Source: Patiria pectinifera (Eukaryota > Echinodermata > Asteroidea > Valvatida > Asterinidae). Taken from it: DNA of 64,000 nt. Numbering within the stretch: the stretch's first letter is position 1; each line of letters begins with the position of its first letter. A program made the translations under genes and the position numbers. Under the pieces are notes generated by a model, which worked only from the letters and a program-made list of their open reading frames with translations, did not search any database and was not told the origin of the DNA. The stretch is from contig CM057141.1 in the NCBI GenBank assembly GCA_029964075.1, forward strand, positions 5,456,001 through 5,520,000, read 5' to 3'. This document shows positions 1-12,700 of the stretch, piece after piece.

Positions 1-277
1 TCACTGCGACCTTTTTTCGTAAGCAAGCTCGCTCGAGCTCTGCTGCAATGCAATTTAGTCACATCCCTCCTTTACGAAAATTCATTTTCGTGTTCAATTT
101 GATACAATACACGAGTTGACAAACAAGGTACCAGACCAAAGCAAATTATAATTTCTTGGATTCATACTGTGTTTGCGGACGGAATCAGAATTCCGGATTT
201 GCGGTAGGAAAAACAGAAATAACAAATGAGGCGTTCAGCAAATTCAGGAAAAACATCGTGCGGTGAATTTTGTCAAC
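1..277 (+). promoter_or_regulatory. 5' UTR and possible proximal promoter of syntrophin
   Basis: This is the sequence before the ATG at 278. It is not repetitive like the intron. No convincing TATA box or start-site motif is visible, so the transcription start cannot be placed. The 5' UTR may extend left of the window or include an upstream exon outside it. Confidence 0.3.
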
Positions 278-788
278 ATGATGGCTGCGGCCGGAGTTGC
301 AAAATCTGGCCTTTTGGAGGTACTTGCAAGGGACCAGTGGTGCCGAATCCTGGCCACACTCGAAGAGGAAACCTTGACAATAAGTTTGGAGGACGGATAT
401 GAACCGAATGGCGTCTCAAACGGCGGGGGAACGGGCCCGACGGAGCAAAACAACAACCCGAGCAAAAACGATTCACTCCGCCATTCTGACTACTTGCACG
501 GCGTACAAGGACCGGACACAATTCCCGACGCGATTGCAAACCAGAAACGCGTCGTAAAAGTCATCAAACATGAAGTGGGGGGCCTGGGGGTCAGCATTAA
601 GGGAGGGAAAGAGAACAAAATGCCCATCATCATCAGTAAAATCTTCAAAGGTTTGGCGGCGGATCACACGGAGAGCCTTTACGTCGGGGATGCAATTTTG
701 TCCGTGAACGGGGAGGACTTGCGAGACGCAACGCACGACGAGGCGGTGCGAGCGCTCAAGAAAGCCGGCAAGGAGGTGTCTTTGGAAG
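278..788 (+). CDS. SNTB1-like: Syntrophin exon 1: PH1a half and PDZ domain
   Basis: This exon encodes residues 1-170 plus one base of codon 171. The N-terminal stretch [18 protein letters not shown] is the first half of the split PH1 domain. An acidic/Asn-rich linker follows, then the PDZ domain from about residue 91 ([20 protein letters not shown]) with the peptide-binding GLGV loop at about 102-105, and [20 protein letters not shown] near its end. The donor after 788 is GTAAGT, a strong site, and it cuts right after the PDZ domain. An open frame also runs past the donor to a stop at 865; that read-through would add about 30 unrelated residues and is probably not used. Confidence 0.95.
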
Positions 789-3700
789 GTAAGTTGGTTG
801 GATCACGTCGGAGTTATGAAACTGATTGCCATTACTGGTTTGGTATCGAAGAAGTTGCATTCTAATTATGTCTATAACTTATAAGAAGTAAATAGTAAAT
901 TTTTACTGATACTTTTATTTCATAGTTTTTTTTTAAACTAACAAAAAATGTTTTTTATTAAACGTGAAAGTTTGGATGACTTATCCTTTTATTCTGAATT
1001 GGGTGTCATTGTTAATAATATTTGAAAATGTATACATGAAGTACTCTGCACGTTCAGATGTTACTCTTTACAGTAATGTTTACTATGCGTAGAAAAAAAA
1101 ATGAGTTTTTATTGTATAAAAAAGTTGTAAATTAGAGGTTGTATTAAGCTGGGATATAAAATCCGATGATGAAAACTTTAAATCAATATTTGGTTATGGC
1201 CTTCATCCTTCATGGACGTATTTTATAAACACTGTATATGCCTACCCAGTGTTGTCCGAGTGCTCATGAAAAAAAAATGCACGGAAAGAATGTTGCGTCC
1301 CGATGCCACTTTTTTCATCATATTATTATTTCAGTGATGGTCAGTCATTGCAAAAATGTTGAAAAGACATGCATCTGGGACTGAGAAACATTTTCAATTT
1401 TGTCAGAAAATACTTTGAGAATGCACTCGACTCTCGACAGACTTTGTACACAATCAAAAAAGTGGTGTCTGGATACTACATTCTTTCCAGATTCACAAAT
1501 CCAATATTGAATTTGCATCACCCCAGTGCAAATTCCATCTCATGAAAGATAACTTTCACATTTACAGGGGTAAATGCTCTCAATTTTGGCACGCCTATTG
1601 TCTGACCTTGTTGCGATTTTTTGTCCAAGCCTGGTGTTCTCTCCACTATGCCAAATCCAAAAAAATGAAAGTCTGAGGATTGCAACCAATTAATCATGTA
1701 GATAAAGGAAGCAGTCTGGTAATGTAATTGAAGTTGTAAAGATGTCAGTCGGAGCAATGCATCATTCTTATCTCCGGAATTTATTGCTGAAACTTGATGC
1801 TGTGAGTGTGATGCTCTCAATCTTTTGTCCATCAGGCTCTTCAAGAGTGGGTCAAGCTACCAATTTAAAACCCGTCACATTCCAGAGTTCTAAAAAGGTT
1901 TGGATTTAGAAAAGCAGCGCAGTAGAATTTGAAAACTGTAGGGTTCAAGAGAGGGTAGATCTTAGAAAAAAAATTTAATTAAAGGACACATTGAATCCTC
2001 CTTGCTAACATCCGTGAAGAATTGGTCTTGTCCTTCAATGTGAAAAACCAATAATAACGAACCTGCCATCAAGGGTCCCCACTTTATCAGAAGATTCATG
2101 TTAGAACTTCTCAGCTGGTTTTGCAATTTGTGGGGATCCTTGAGAATTTGCCCTAAGGGTTGAGAGAAAGTCATGGAAAGACTCTTAAGAATAGGGGGGG
2201 AGGGGCCCGGGCTCATGGGAACATGCGCGGGCCAGAAACTGACAGACATAAAACCTGAGACATTTAAAATGTCATGAAATCCGGAAGCATCTGGAAAATT
2301 ACTTGCGTGACACTTTGGCTCATCTTACATTTTTGGCTAGCATTATTGAACATACAATGTAAATATTCTTGACAGTACATGTACCGGTACCTGTATTAAA
2401 GGGAAAATACAACATTTGCAAACATCAAAAAATAAAACTACCAAATCATTTTGAAATACCTTGCTGGACTGTTAGTGAATGACAGTGTAAAGCATCCTGT
2501 AAAATCATGGAACCTGGTATACCGGTACTGTCATTTTCAAGAAAAGTGGTATTTTTGTATCAATTTCCAACTGGCTTTTTTTCAAATACTGGCCCCAATT
2601 GACCATCGCACTTGTTTGCAATTGATTACACACCTATGAACGGGTACAAGCCAGCTAGACTGGTTCCCTGACCTTACAATTCCCCAATGTATGTAAACTG
2701 CTCTGTTTCTTCTTATATGGAGTCAGGGAACCAGACTACAGTAAAATGATTGTTTTTCTTGGTTTTTATAGCATTTTCGAACCCAAAACCTCAAAAAAAG
2801 TCAGTGTAACTATATTTGCTATATACTTCCAACCCCCAATTCCATCCATTTCTGAAAATTACAGCAAAAGCAAATGATGTATATATACTCCCTTTAATGA
2901 TGTTGTGATTTGACATTCAGTAGTGTAACTTTAAAGTACCGGTATACCTTGGAAACGAAGATGGATGGATTTTTTTCAAGCTTATTGGAAGTGAGGGGAG
3001 GGGTTGGGTGCTGGTTGGGGGGGGGTGTGGTTGTGAGGAGGTGTAGTCTCTTCTAAAAAAAAAATTATGATATAAGGAATAAAAAAAGACACCGAAGTAT
3101 CTTTAATTCAATTAGCAAATAACTGGTTACCTCTCAGCCATTCACCTTTGTTGACATAATGACATTGTCAACAGCGCTCTTCAGCTGTGCACATACTGGC
3201 CCCATTCACTCCTGTGAATGAATTTGTTACAAAGGAAGTTGGCACAAAAGATTTGAGTATTGTTGAGCGTGTTTATTTTTCTGTCAGGGAGGAGCATGTA
3301 AACAATCCCTCAGGTGTTAACTTAGATCATGTTGATAAATGATATATTTTATAAGAGGGTCTCACATGCTTCTCATGCAGCATGTTTAGGCCCAAAAAAA
3401 AAAATAGTTCTGCTTCCGATTACATGGCATTCAAAAATAGGGTAGGCAGGTAGGGAATATTTTTTTTGGGCCAATTTTATTCTGTACGATCATATGGAGG
3501 TGTCTGTGTGTAGTCAAGGTTAAAGGTAGAAATTGATGGTTTTTGGGTGTTTTTTCTCCCTCATTTTTTCCATAAAAAATTGAGGGTAGGGGCTGTCAGA
3601 ATAGGGTAGGTAGGGGAACCGGAAGCAGAACTAATTTTTTTGCCTTATGGACTCAGTGCGCCAACAAAAGAGGGCGCCCTTTACCTAGCAACAACGCCCC

Positions 3701-6700
3701 ATTGGTGGGACATTTCGCTGGTTGACGCGCACCGTTCCTTGTGTGTGACACACGTACACCAGGGGATTTGTGCTATACATACATGCAGTGGCAGCGCTTT
3801 GCGGCAAAATAATTGCAGTCAGGCAAGATGGCGTTGGTCGGTCACCCCCAACTGTACTTTCTTTGCCGGTGAGGGGGTACTTGTGAACGGAGCGGACTAA
3901 CCCCATTCCGAATTCCCTGTGCTAAATCCAATACAATCCAACATCTAAAGCTGAAGTCAGCTGAAGTGGGAACCCATCGGCATGCAAAAAAGAGCAACAA
4001 AATATGGCTTAGCCAAGTCATGATCCTGTCCACCAAAGGGCTAATACAAAAATGTATGTTTGGTTTGGTATCAATCCGTATAATATCATGGAAAAAGAGG
4101 AAGGCCCTACATGTAGTCTGAGGAAAATTTCCCAAAAAAATTCCAAAACTTAATTTATGGTAGAAGTTTCCCCTGTTGACAAAACTACTGAGCATTATAT
4201 CCCCCACGTATTTCATTGGCCATTAACTGAAGCTCAGCCTCATAAAAATAGCTTGCCCAAGCGTGCCCCGAAAAGTTTGCTCAGTTGCTGTGTGCATAAA
4301 CTTGGTAGTGTGGGGGTCAAAGGTTACTATGTAACCCTGGGAAGAGGTCACTGTGTCGGGTCATGGAGTACCCTCAGAGGAGTTTACAAACATCAGATAA
4401 TAGGTGTGGGGTGAAGCAGGGATTAGGTCTCTGCTTGTTTATTTTAGGAAATGGGTCCCAAAATAAAGCTTGACTTTTTACGGTTTTGAAGAAAGGTGGA
4501 AGTTGTGTACATGCACAGGTTTGTAAGTTGGACTTCAAATTCACAACTTTCACATATGGCCAGCAAAAGCATGTTTTCTTTAGGCCAAAAAAAAGTCTCC
4601 GGTTTCTGGTATGTGCGCGCGTCGCCGTAGCCATGCGCGTCGGCAAAATGAAAAAAAAAGGGTTTCAATGAAAGATGATGTCTCAAAACCGCCAAACTCA
4701 CTGGTACTTTGACTGGAATCCTGTTGCTGCACAATTTTAACGTGTTTTTAGATGGGGTTATGATCGAGAATAAGCTTTATGTGGCCTCTCTGGACTCCCA
4801 TATATTTGCACTACCGGTAAGTTTAGTCGGGCACCATTTGCAGTCATTAGCCGACATTTGAGGGAAAAAAAATCAGGTAAAAAAAAAAAAGCCGCGTCGC
4901 TGCACCACTTTTTGGGCAAGCTCCATACCAAAAACCGGAGATTTTTTTTTTTTGGCCTTAGTACCGGTAGGCCTGTAATTTTTTTCTTCAGTTTTGAATA
5001 ACGTAGATTGTGTACGCGTAATATTTTTCGTCAAGGTCTGCCCATATCTGATAGAGTGCACTTAAGCAACCCATACATGGATGTAATAAAGGCTTTTTAG
5101 AAATGTTTCCCCCCACTGAACATTTTTTTCTTTCCATTTCTCTTCAATTATTTCATTTTCCGTCCCACCCGCAGTCCCAACACATGGTCGCGCAAGATAA
5201 CATGTCTAATTTATAAACCAGCGGTCTGTCGGATACTTTAAATGAGTCCGTAATTTAGTTTACTATGCACGTCTTACAGTAGAGGGAAGTCGTGAATGGA
5301 AGTGTCATTATGTGCTTAATACAGAGTTTCCTGCTTTTAAGAAACTCTTCAGACAAAGGTACATTAGCACGTCATTAGCAAGCACACATGCATGTACGTA
5401 GGATGTCAAAGGATTAGTATGCTCCAGTCATTAAAGGGAAGATACAACATTTGCAAACATTAAAAAAACGAAATGATCAAAATATCACAAAATACCTTAC
5501 TGGATTGTTAGGGATTGACAGTCTAAAGCATCCTGTAAAATCGTGGCTCCTGGTGTGCTGACATTTTCAAGAAAAATGGTATTTTTCCAACGCTGGTCGG
5601 CCGACCAGCGTTGGAGAAAACTGGCTTTTTTTCAAAACTGCTCCTAATTTTTCATAATTAGTTATTCCGTGTTTTTTCTGATCTTACAGTTCCCCATCTT
5701 ATACCGGTAATTTCCCCAAAGTCTATACATTCTCCGTTTTATTAATAAGTAGGGTCAAGGAACCAGACTACAAGAACATGAATGGTTTTCTTGGTTTTTC
5801 CAACATCTACAAGCCCAAAACGTGAAACAAGTCATTTTAACAATACTTGCTATACATGTAACATACTAATCCTCCAAATCCATTTATTTCTGAAAATTGC
5901 AGCAAAAGCAAGTGTTGTAACATTCCCTTTAAAGGGATCATGCAGTGTAACCTTTTTGATGCTATCCTAGAAACTGCACCTTTGTGTCCAATTTAACTAT
6001 CTTTTCAATTTTCGTTTTGCAATTTTGAAGGGTATTTTGGTGCCTTTTGGGGTTTTATGCTAATAAAAATTTCCATATTCATGAGCAAAACGGTGATGTC
6101 ATTCTAGGCAGAAACCTCAATATTACAGCTATTACAGCACAAAACTCAAAAAGTTGCTTGAATTTTGGACACTTTGCTGTCATAAATTTTCTTTTCTTTG
6201 GTGATTCGTTGTTGTGTAAGTACATGGCATTAAGGCCAATGAGCAACCCTTTCTCACAAATGTTTTCAAATGAGCAAATTTGGGGTTCACAATTTGAACA
6301 GAAACCCCCTAAACAGTATCTTTCTGAAAATCAAAGTAACAGCGCCCTCAGTTGTCCGGAAAAGCATGGACAATTTTAAATGTGTAAAGTTAAGGAAGTG
6401 CACTTTTCAATAAAATTAACCAAAAAGGGATGACAGATAGTTTTCATACATTTAAGAAGAGTAGAAGGTTGCACAAAATGTGTTCCTAAAAAAAAAATCA
6501 TCGCACGGACCATTTCAATAAAAAAGTTTAAAAAAATGATTTATGTAATACATTTTCTGCATGTAGAATTCTGTTTTGTGTAACTAGGCCTACCGTTTCC
6601 CCAAATTTTGGTCTTTAGATTTGGGGGGGGGGGGGGGGGGAGTACTGGTACATTAGTTTAGTTGTTTTTGTGTGTTTTTTTAGTTCAACTTGCATGATCA

Positions 6701-9700
6701 AATTCGGTTTTGCCCTTCACCGATGTGTAAAACTGTATACTCAGTGTGTTACCTCCCGAGTGAAAGTTGGAAAAAATCACTCGGGTGGGACTCGAGCCCA
6801 CGACTTTTTTTTTTCCAACTTTTACTCGGGAGGTAACACACCGAGTATACAGTGTTTATACGTCGATGAAGGGCAAAACCTTATTTGATTTACATCACCC
6901 CGACGCAAAATTCCATCTTATGAAGTTGCATGATGCTGTTTTGTTAGGGACATGCATACACAGATACCGGTACACAATGCACGTTTAATTAGAACTGTCC
7001 AAAAATCATGCACTAATTACGGTGCTTTGGTAGTTTCATGAGGCCGAAATTTGAATCGCTTGCGTACACACCATTGAAACGCCTCCAAGTCCCTCTGCTT
7101 TTAAATGTCATACATTCCACATGATCTGCCCCTGTTCTGTTACTCTTTATTATTATGATTGGGTTAATCGACTTACCGTGTTTAATCTCACGGCACATTA
7201 ACTCCAGGGATCATGATGTCAGGCCGCTGTCCTCTCTAAGACTCGACCGTAATGGATGGATTTTCTTGAGGGGGAACTGGAGATGTTTCCCCCCAAGCAT
7301 TGAACATTAATCACCGAACAGCCAGTAATATTTGGGTCATCGAATTGGGGTCCAAAACTGTGACATTTTTGTGTCCCTGTTACACCTGACCTGTGTAATT
7401 TGCCATGCAAGTGTCATTTAAAATTGACATCAAACTATTTTTGTATTGGTTTGGCAGGTACATGTACTTTTCGTTATTATCACTCTTTGAGATTGAACTG
7501 CATGTAGAAGGCATTAACCCTAGGCCTTTTTGCTAGGATGTAGCCCCAATCCTGCAAAATCCTCAAATTCACCTCATGGAAAAATAGCTCAATCACTGCA
7601 AATTCCTCCATTATTTCTTGAATATGGTCCGTGGAGGGGTGACCACTGCCTGAATCCTGCAAAATCCTGCGGCAGTGACTATCAATATATATTGAGGCTT
7701 GGCCAGTGACATCCTGGAGCAGTATGGAGGATTCAAGCATAATCCATGTCTATATTTATGCATGGCTGAGCAAAAACAACACAAGGTCCAGCCCAAGACC
7801 TTGACAAAGTGCATCCTACGAAATCAATAACGCACTTTTGCCATGTAACCTCAATCCTCCAAATTCCTCCACTTTGGCAACTTAGAGGATTTTGACGGAT
7901 TCAGGGCAGTTAGGGAAAATTGGACCCCAAATTGGAATGACCCATGTGCAATGATATGTGGGTTCAAAGCCTGACGGGGAAATTATGTTTAGTGTTCTTG
8001 GGCAAGATACTTTACTGCAATTGTCTCTCCACCCGTGGGTATGCAGTAAATGGGTATCTTTGAGGGTAGCGACCAGATTGCACTGATCTTGGCTGCAGAA
8101 AAATAATGGTCTCATGGCCTATTGAACGGGTCAATGATTCTGAAGCACTTTGAGACTTTTTTGGTATAAAGCCTGATAAAGCGCGGATTACAATTTGAAA
8201 ATATGCCGCAGTGTGATTTAGGTAACAAAATAAATAGTATCCACTTCATTTTCAGTTCTCCAGTACAAACATCAGTCTCCTAGTATGTGTGTGAGTTTTT
8301 CCCTCAACAGGTTAAAAAAAAGTCAAAAATTAAGACTTGAATTCTATTGCCACCTTTCGTGCATCACCAATGCAAAAGGATGCTACTGGTTATTCTGCAT
8401 ATATTCAGATAAAAAATTATCGTGTGTACTCCATGCCATACGCACTTGAACAAGCGTGCTCACTCAGCATGTCCTACCATGGTCCCACACTGGACCTCTT
8501 GTAGTTGGACACACCATAGGGACACACAATGTTATTCAGGGTAGTCATACCGGTAACTAAATGTCGGGTAACAATATTCCCCTGTACAATGTACATGTAC
8601 ATGTACATTCTTTGGGATCAATACCCATCTTACTGTGCATATTCCAAATGTCACTCCAAATCTAAAGTGTGCTCATCTAATGAGAGGTTTTTAGTTTCCT
8701 TTTGCAGGGAGAAACATTGTAAGGAGAATTTACACGTACTCTCGGAATAAATTTCACGTTGCTCAGGAAATCGCCATGGCAAGTTATGGTAATTGGACAA
8801 TGAAAATGAAAATTAACGAACCAACGTCAAGGCTATTGCAGACAATCCATTAAAGTAATTTGATTAAGCTCAAGTAGAACTTTTTAGCGATAACGTTTTG
8901 GCAATATTACAATAGAAGTTTAAACGTGTGTGGCTGTAGGCACTGCACTTTTTATCTTTAATGGCGTTCATGTACGCTTTGTATTGGAATCCAATATATA
9001 TTTATAAAATCTTTCAAAAATGTTTTGATAATTTATATTTTCTAGCAGTAACAGTTACTACAAATGAGAATTGGACATTTTGGTTCCTGTTTTTTTTTTG
9101 TAAAGCAGAAATTAACTGTTAATGAGAATTTTTGCATTAATTAATCAAATTAATTTTTGGGAAAGATTTGGATTAATTAGATGTGCAGAGATACCCCTCA
9201 AGTCATAGAGTTCATCACCAAAAGAATATAAACATGAAGAGTTTCCCTTTAAAGTAACCATTAATCCTTAAGAGTGTTCCTTTAACCCTTACTCCTTAGG
9301 CATTTTTTTTGCTAGGATGCAATCTCAATCCTGCAAAATCGTTCAACTGCCACCATGTGAAAATTGCAGACAGCATCAATCCTGCAAAATCCTACGTTAT
9401 TTCTTGAATGTGGCCCTTGGAGGGGTGACCACTGCCTCAATCCTGCAAAATCCTCTGGCAATCACTGTCAGTATGTTGAGGCAGAGCGCGCCAGTGACAT
9501 CCTGGAGCAGTGCATAGGATTTCAAGTACAACCTAGGCCTAAATTTATGCATGGCTGATCATAAACAACACAATGTGCGGCTCAAGACCTTGAAACAGTG
9601 CATCCTCCAAAATCAGCCGCACATTTTTGCCACATTAATGTAGTCTCAATCCTGCAAAATCCTCTGTTTTGCAAAGAGGATTTTGGAGGATTTGGGAAGG

Positions 9701-12700
9701 TACGGGTTAAAGGTATAGTCCATCATTCATCAGGTTAGTTGCTCAGTATCCTTCATTAGATTTTGAACACAAATTACAAATGATGGACTATAGCTTTAAA
9801 CTTGTAGTTTGTAAATAAACCGGTACATAGGCCTTGTGCATTAGGCAGTGATCTCCATTTTATGCATATTTTGCATGCATAACTAGTTAATTAATCATAG
9901 CTTAGTAGCATTGTGTACAAATATATCAGGAAAAAAACCTAGTCTGCACACAGATGTCTGTCCCCTTACAATGTAATTATCGGTGGTGACAGTATTCTCA
10001 AATCCTTTAGGGCAGTTCTGGGACACGTTTTTCAGGGCATGTTCACCTCACATGGATGCGATAATCATATTACCCCGAGATTTTGAGGCCAAAACTGTGA
10101 GTAATGCAACCGTGCCTCATCATGACCTGGCTTGGGGGGTCAGGTGGCGATGAATTCGTCGCCGTGGCGATGAATGGGATGCAAGAGAAGTGGCTCGCGC
10201 CGACGAGATGAGGACGGGTCGGTCGACGGTCGGGAACGGCATTCCACGGTGGGGCAGAGACGAAGACATGCACGTCGATTCAAAACAACACGCGCGGATT
10301 TGTCAAGTGCCGAAGCTCTAAAAGCATGCGGAGAAAAACCTGGAGTCTGTCGAGAGCGCTGAGGTCCCCCTCAAAGGTCGAGAAAACAGGCCTTGTATGG
10401 TTGTTGCCTTTTTTGTGTTAAATTCATTGGAGTTGAATTCATTTCTTGATTTTTGAGCAGGAAATACGCACAGACTGCCTTCGTTATTGATCTGTTTTCT
10501 GCAATGGTTTATTTGGTATGATTATATCTGGGGAATTTTATGACTTAGAATTTCATGATGGTTTTGTGATTATTGTTATTCGTGTATATTGGACTTGGAG
10601 AACAGCTAATACCACTGTGTTATTTTATTTCATTGTATGGCCGCAGAAGTTGATTATATGAGATGCATAGAGTGGCACCATTAATGGTTTTTTTAAGTTG
10701 TACAATGTTTTCTACCAGGTCAAACATATACTTCGGGTTGAGAACGTGCTCTATCTGTTACCAGATCTATTGTTTTACTCTTTAACATGGCATGATCCCG
10801 CCCAGAAAAATATTCCCCCCCCCAATATTTTTTTTATAAATTTAAATTAAAAAAATAACAACAAAAACACAACATAAAAAACATAGAATTAAAGAGGGTA
10901 AAATAGTTTCTCAGTCATTTTTGTATCGTGCATTTTTACAATTTTATTTATGTTTCCACTTTTGGCAAGCGTTTCATAGTTTTAACCTCCGCGAAATTAG
11001 CAAAAGTACAAATTCCATTAATTAAGGATAGAAAGAAAAATTCAACCTGATCCTGAAAGTAGAAGTGATGTGGAAAAATGCACTTGTCATCATCGTGGCA
11101 GCAAGAAGTGTCTAAAAATAACACTGCGTGTATTTGTAGCGTTCTGATTCATGCATTCTAAATTGATGAGGATAGAGGCATCGGCTATCATAAAGTGCAC
11201 ATCCTCCAATAGTTTTTGTTTTAAGTCACTGGCAGGAAAACTATTCAGGAATGTTTCCCGCTGGGGCTGTCATCTTTTTTTTTTCTTCATCTGGAGCCAC
11301 ACTGGGCTAGTAATAACTCACTCGCGGGCCGGAGTCGATATATCAAGCGAGCAGTGAATGGAATACCTCCTCATGTCCAATCTCGTTACCAGGAACTGCT
11401 CTGGAGGATCATGGGGAGTGCGATTCATAAAGTCGCGCCGATGCTGAGAATGAGCAGCGTGGCTTCTGTTCAGGACAAAAGGAGGAAAAGAAACACAGAA
11501 GTGCAAAAAAATTGATCATTTTACAAGCTCTCTGCCACATTTGCTGCATTTACGATACATTTACTATATTAGAGCAGAAACATCATTGGCTTTTGCTGTA
11601 ATTTTAAACAAATATTTGAGGGGCTAGTATAATAGATCAAATATTGTTACACTGACATTTTTGAAGTTTTGTGTTCGAAAAGGTTGGAAAAACCAAGAAA
11701 AACAAAAATGTTCAAGTAGTCTGGTTCCCTGACTCCACAAAAGATAAAATGGATCAATTTATAGATGATGGAAAATTGTAAGGCAAGGGAACCTGTCTAG
11801 CTGGCCTGCACCCGTTCATGAACATGTAACCAATAGCAAACAAAATTTGGACTGAAAAAATGGTAAATTTGGAGCAGTAGTTGAAAAATAGTTAGGTTTT
11901 TCCAACGGTGGTCGGCTGACCACCGTTGGAAATATATACAAAAATACCATTTTCTTGAAAATGACTTCACACCAGGTGCCATAATTTTACAAGATGCTTG
12001 AGACTGTCATTTACCAACGTCCTAGTAAGGTATTTCGTAAAAACTTGGTAGTTTTATTTTTCGATGTTTGCAAATGTTGTATATCCCTTTAAGCAGAAAT
12101 ATGTGCTTTGCAAATGTGTTAAGCAAATATTTTAGGCAAAAAAACATTCACAACCAATTCATTGATACTATGTATTATTATTCATATTATTTATTTCTGG
12201 TATTAATGAAACCAAGGATACCACAAAAGCATAGTTCACAAGCCTGAAGAAACCTTTAGAGAGAAGACAGTGAAGAAATTACAGTTTATTTAGATGTGGG
12301 AGGAAAAAAAACCCAAGAAGAATATTCTGGGGGAAACCCACAGAATCAGGTTGGGACTGAAAACCCAATCCACAACTGGTTGGGATTTGAACCCGGGCCG
12401 TAGAGATGGAAGGGGAGAAAAAAATCCAAAACCTGGTGAAGAAAAAAATTGCGCCTGCAAATGTGCTTATTATTATGGTTACCATGGAAACAGTGGATGC
12501 TATTTGCAAACATGTTGCCATTGTTTGCAAAGTGCACTGACTTTCTGAGTGATTTCACTGTGTCAGATTTGAGTGGATTTAGAATGGTTTTGAAGTGGAA
12601 ATTTTGTTGGGAAACTCTACACATTTTTTGGGGAGGGGGAGTTCCTCAATGAAATTGTCAACATACTTACATAAAGTTAACTTTACAGAATTTGTTCCCT

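Noticed and set aside
789-865. Read-through extension of exon 1 as the true protein end
   Set aside because: A strong GTAAGT donor at 789 and perfect joining to exon 2 show that this is intron.
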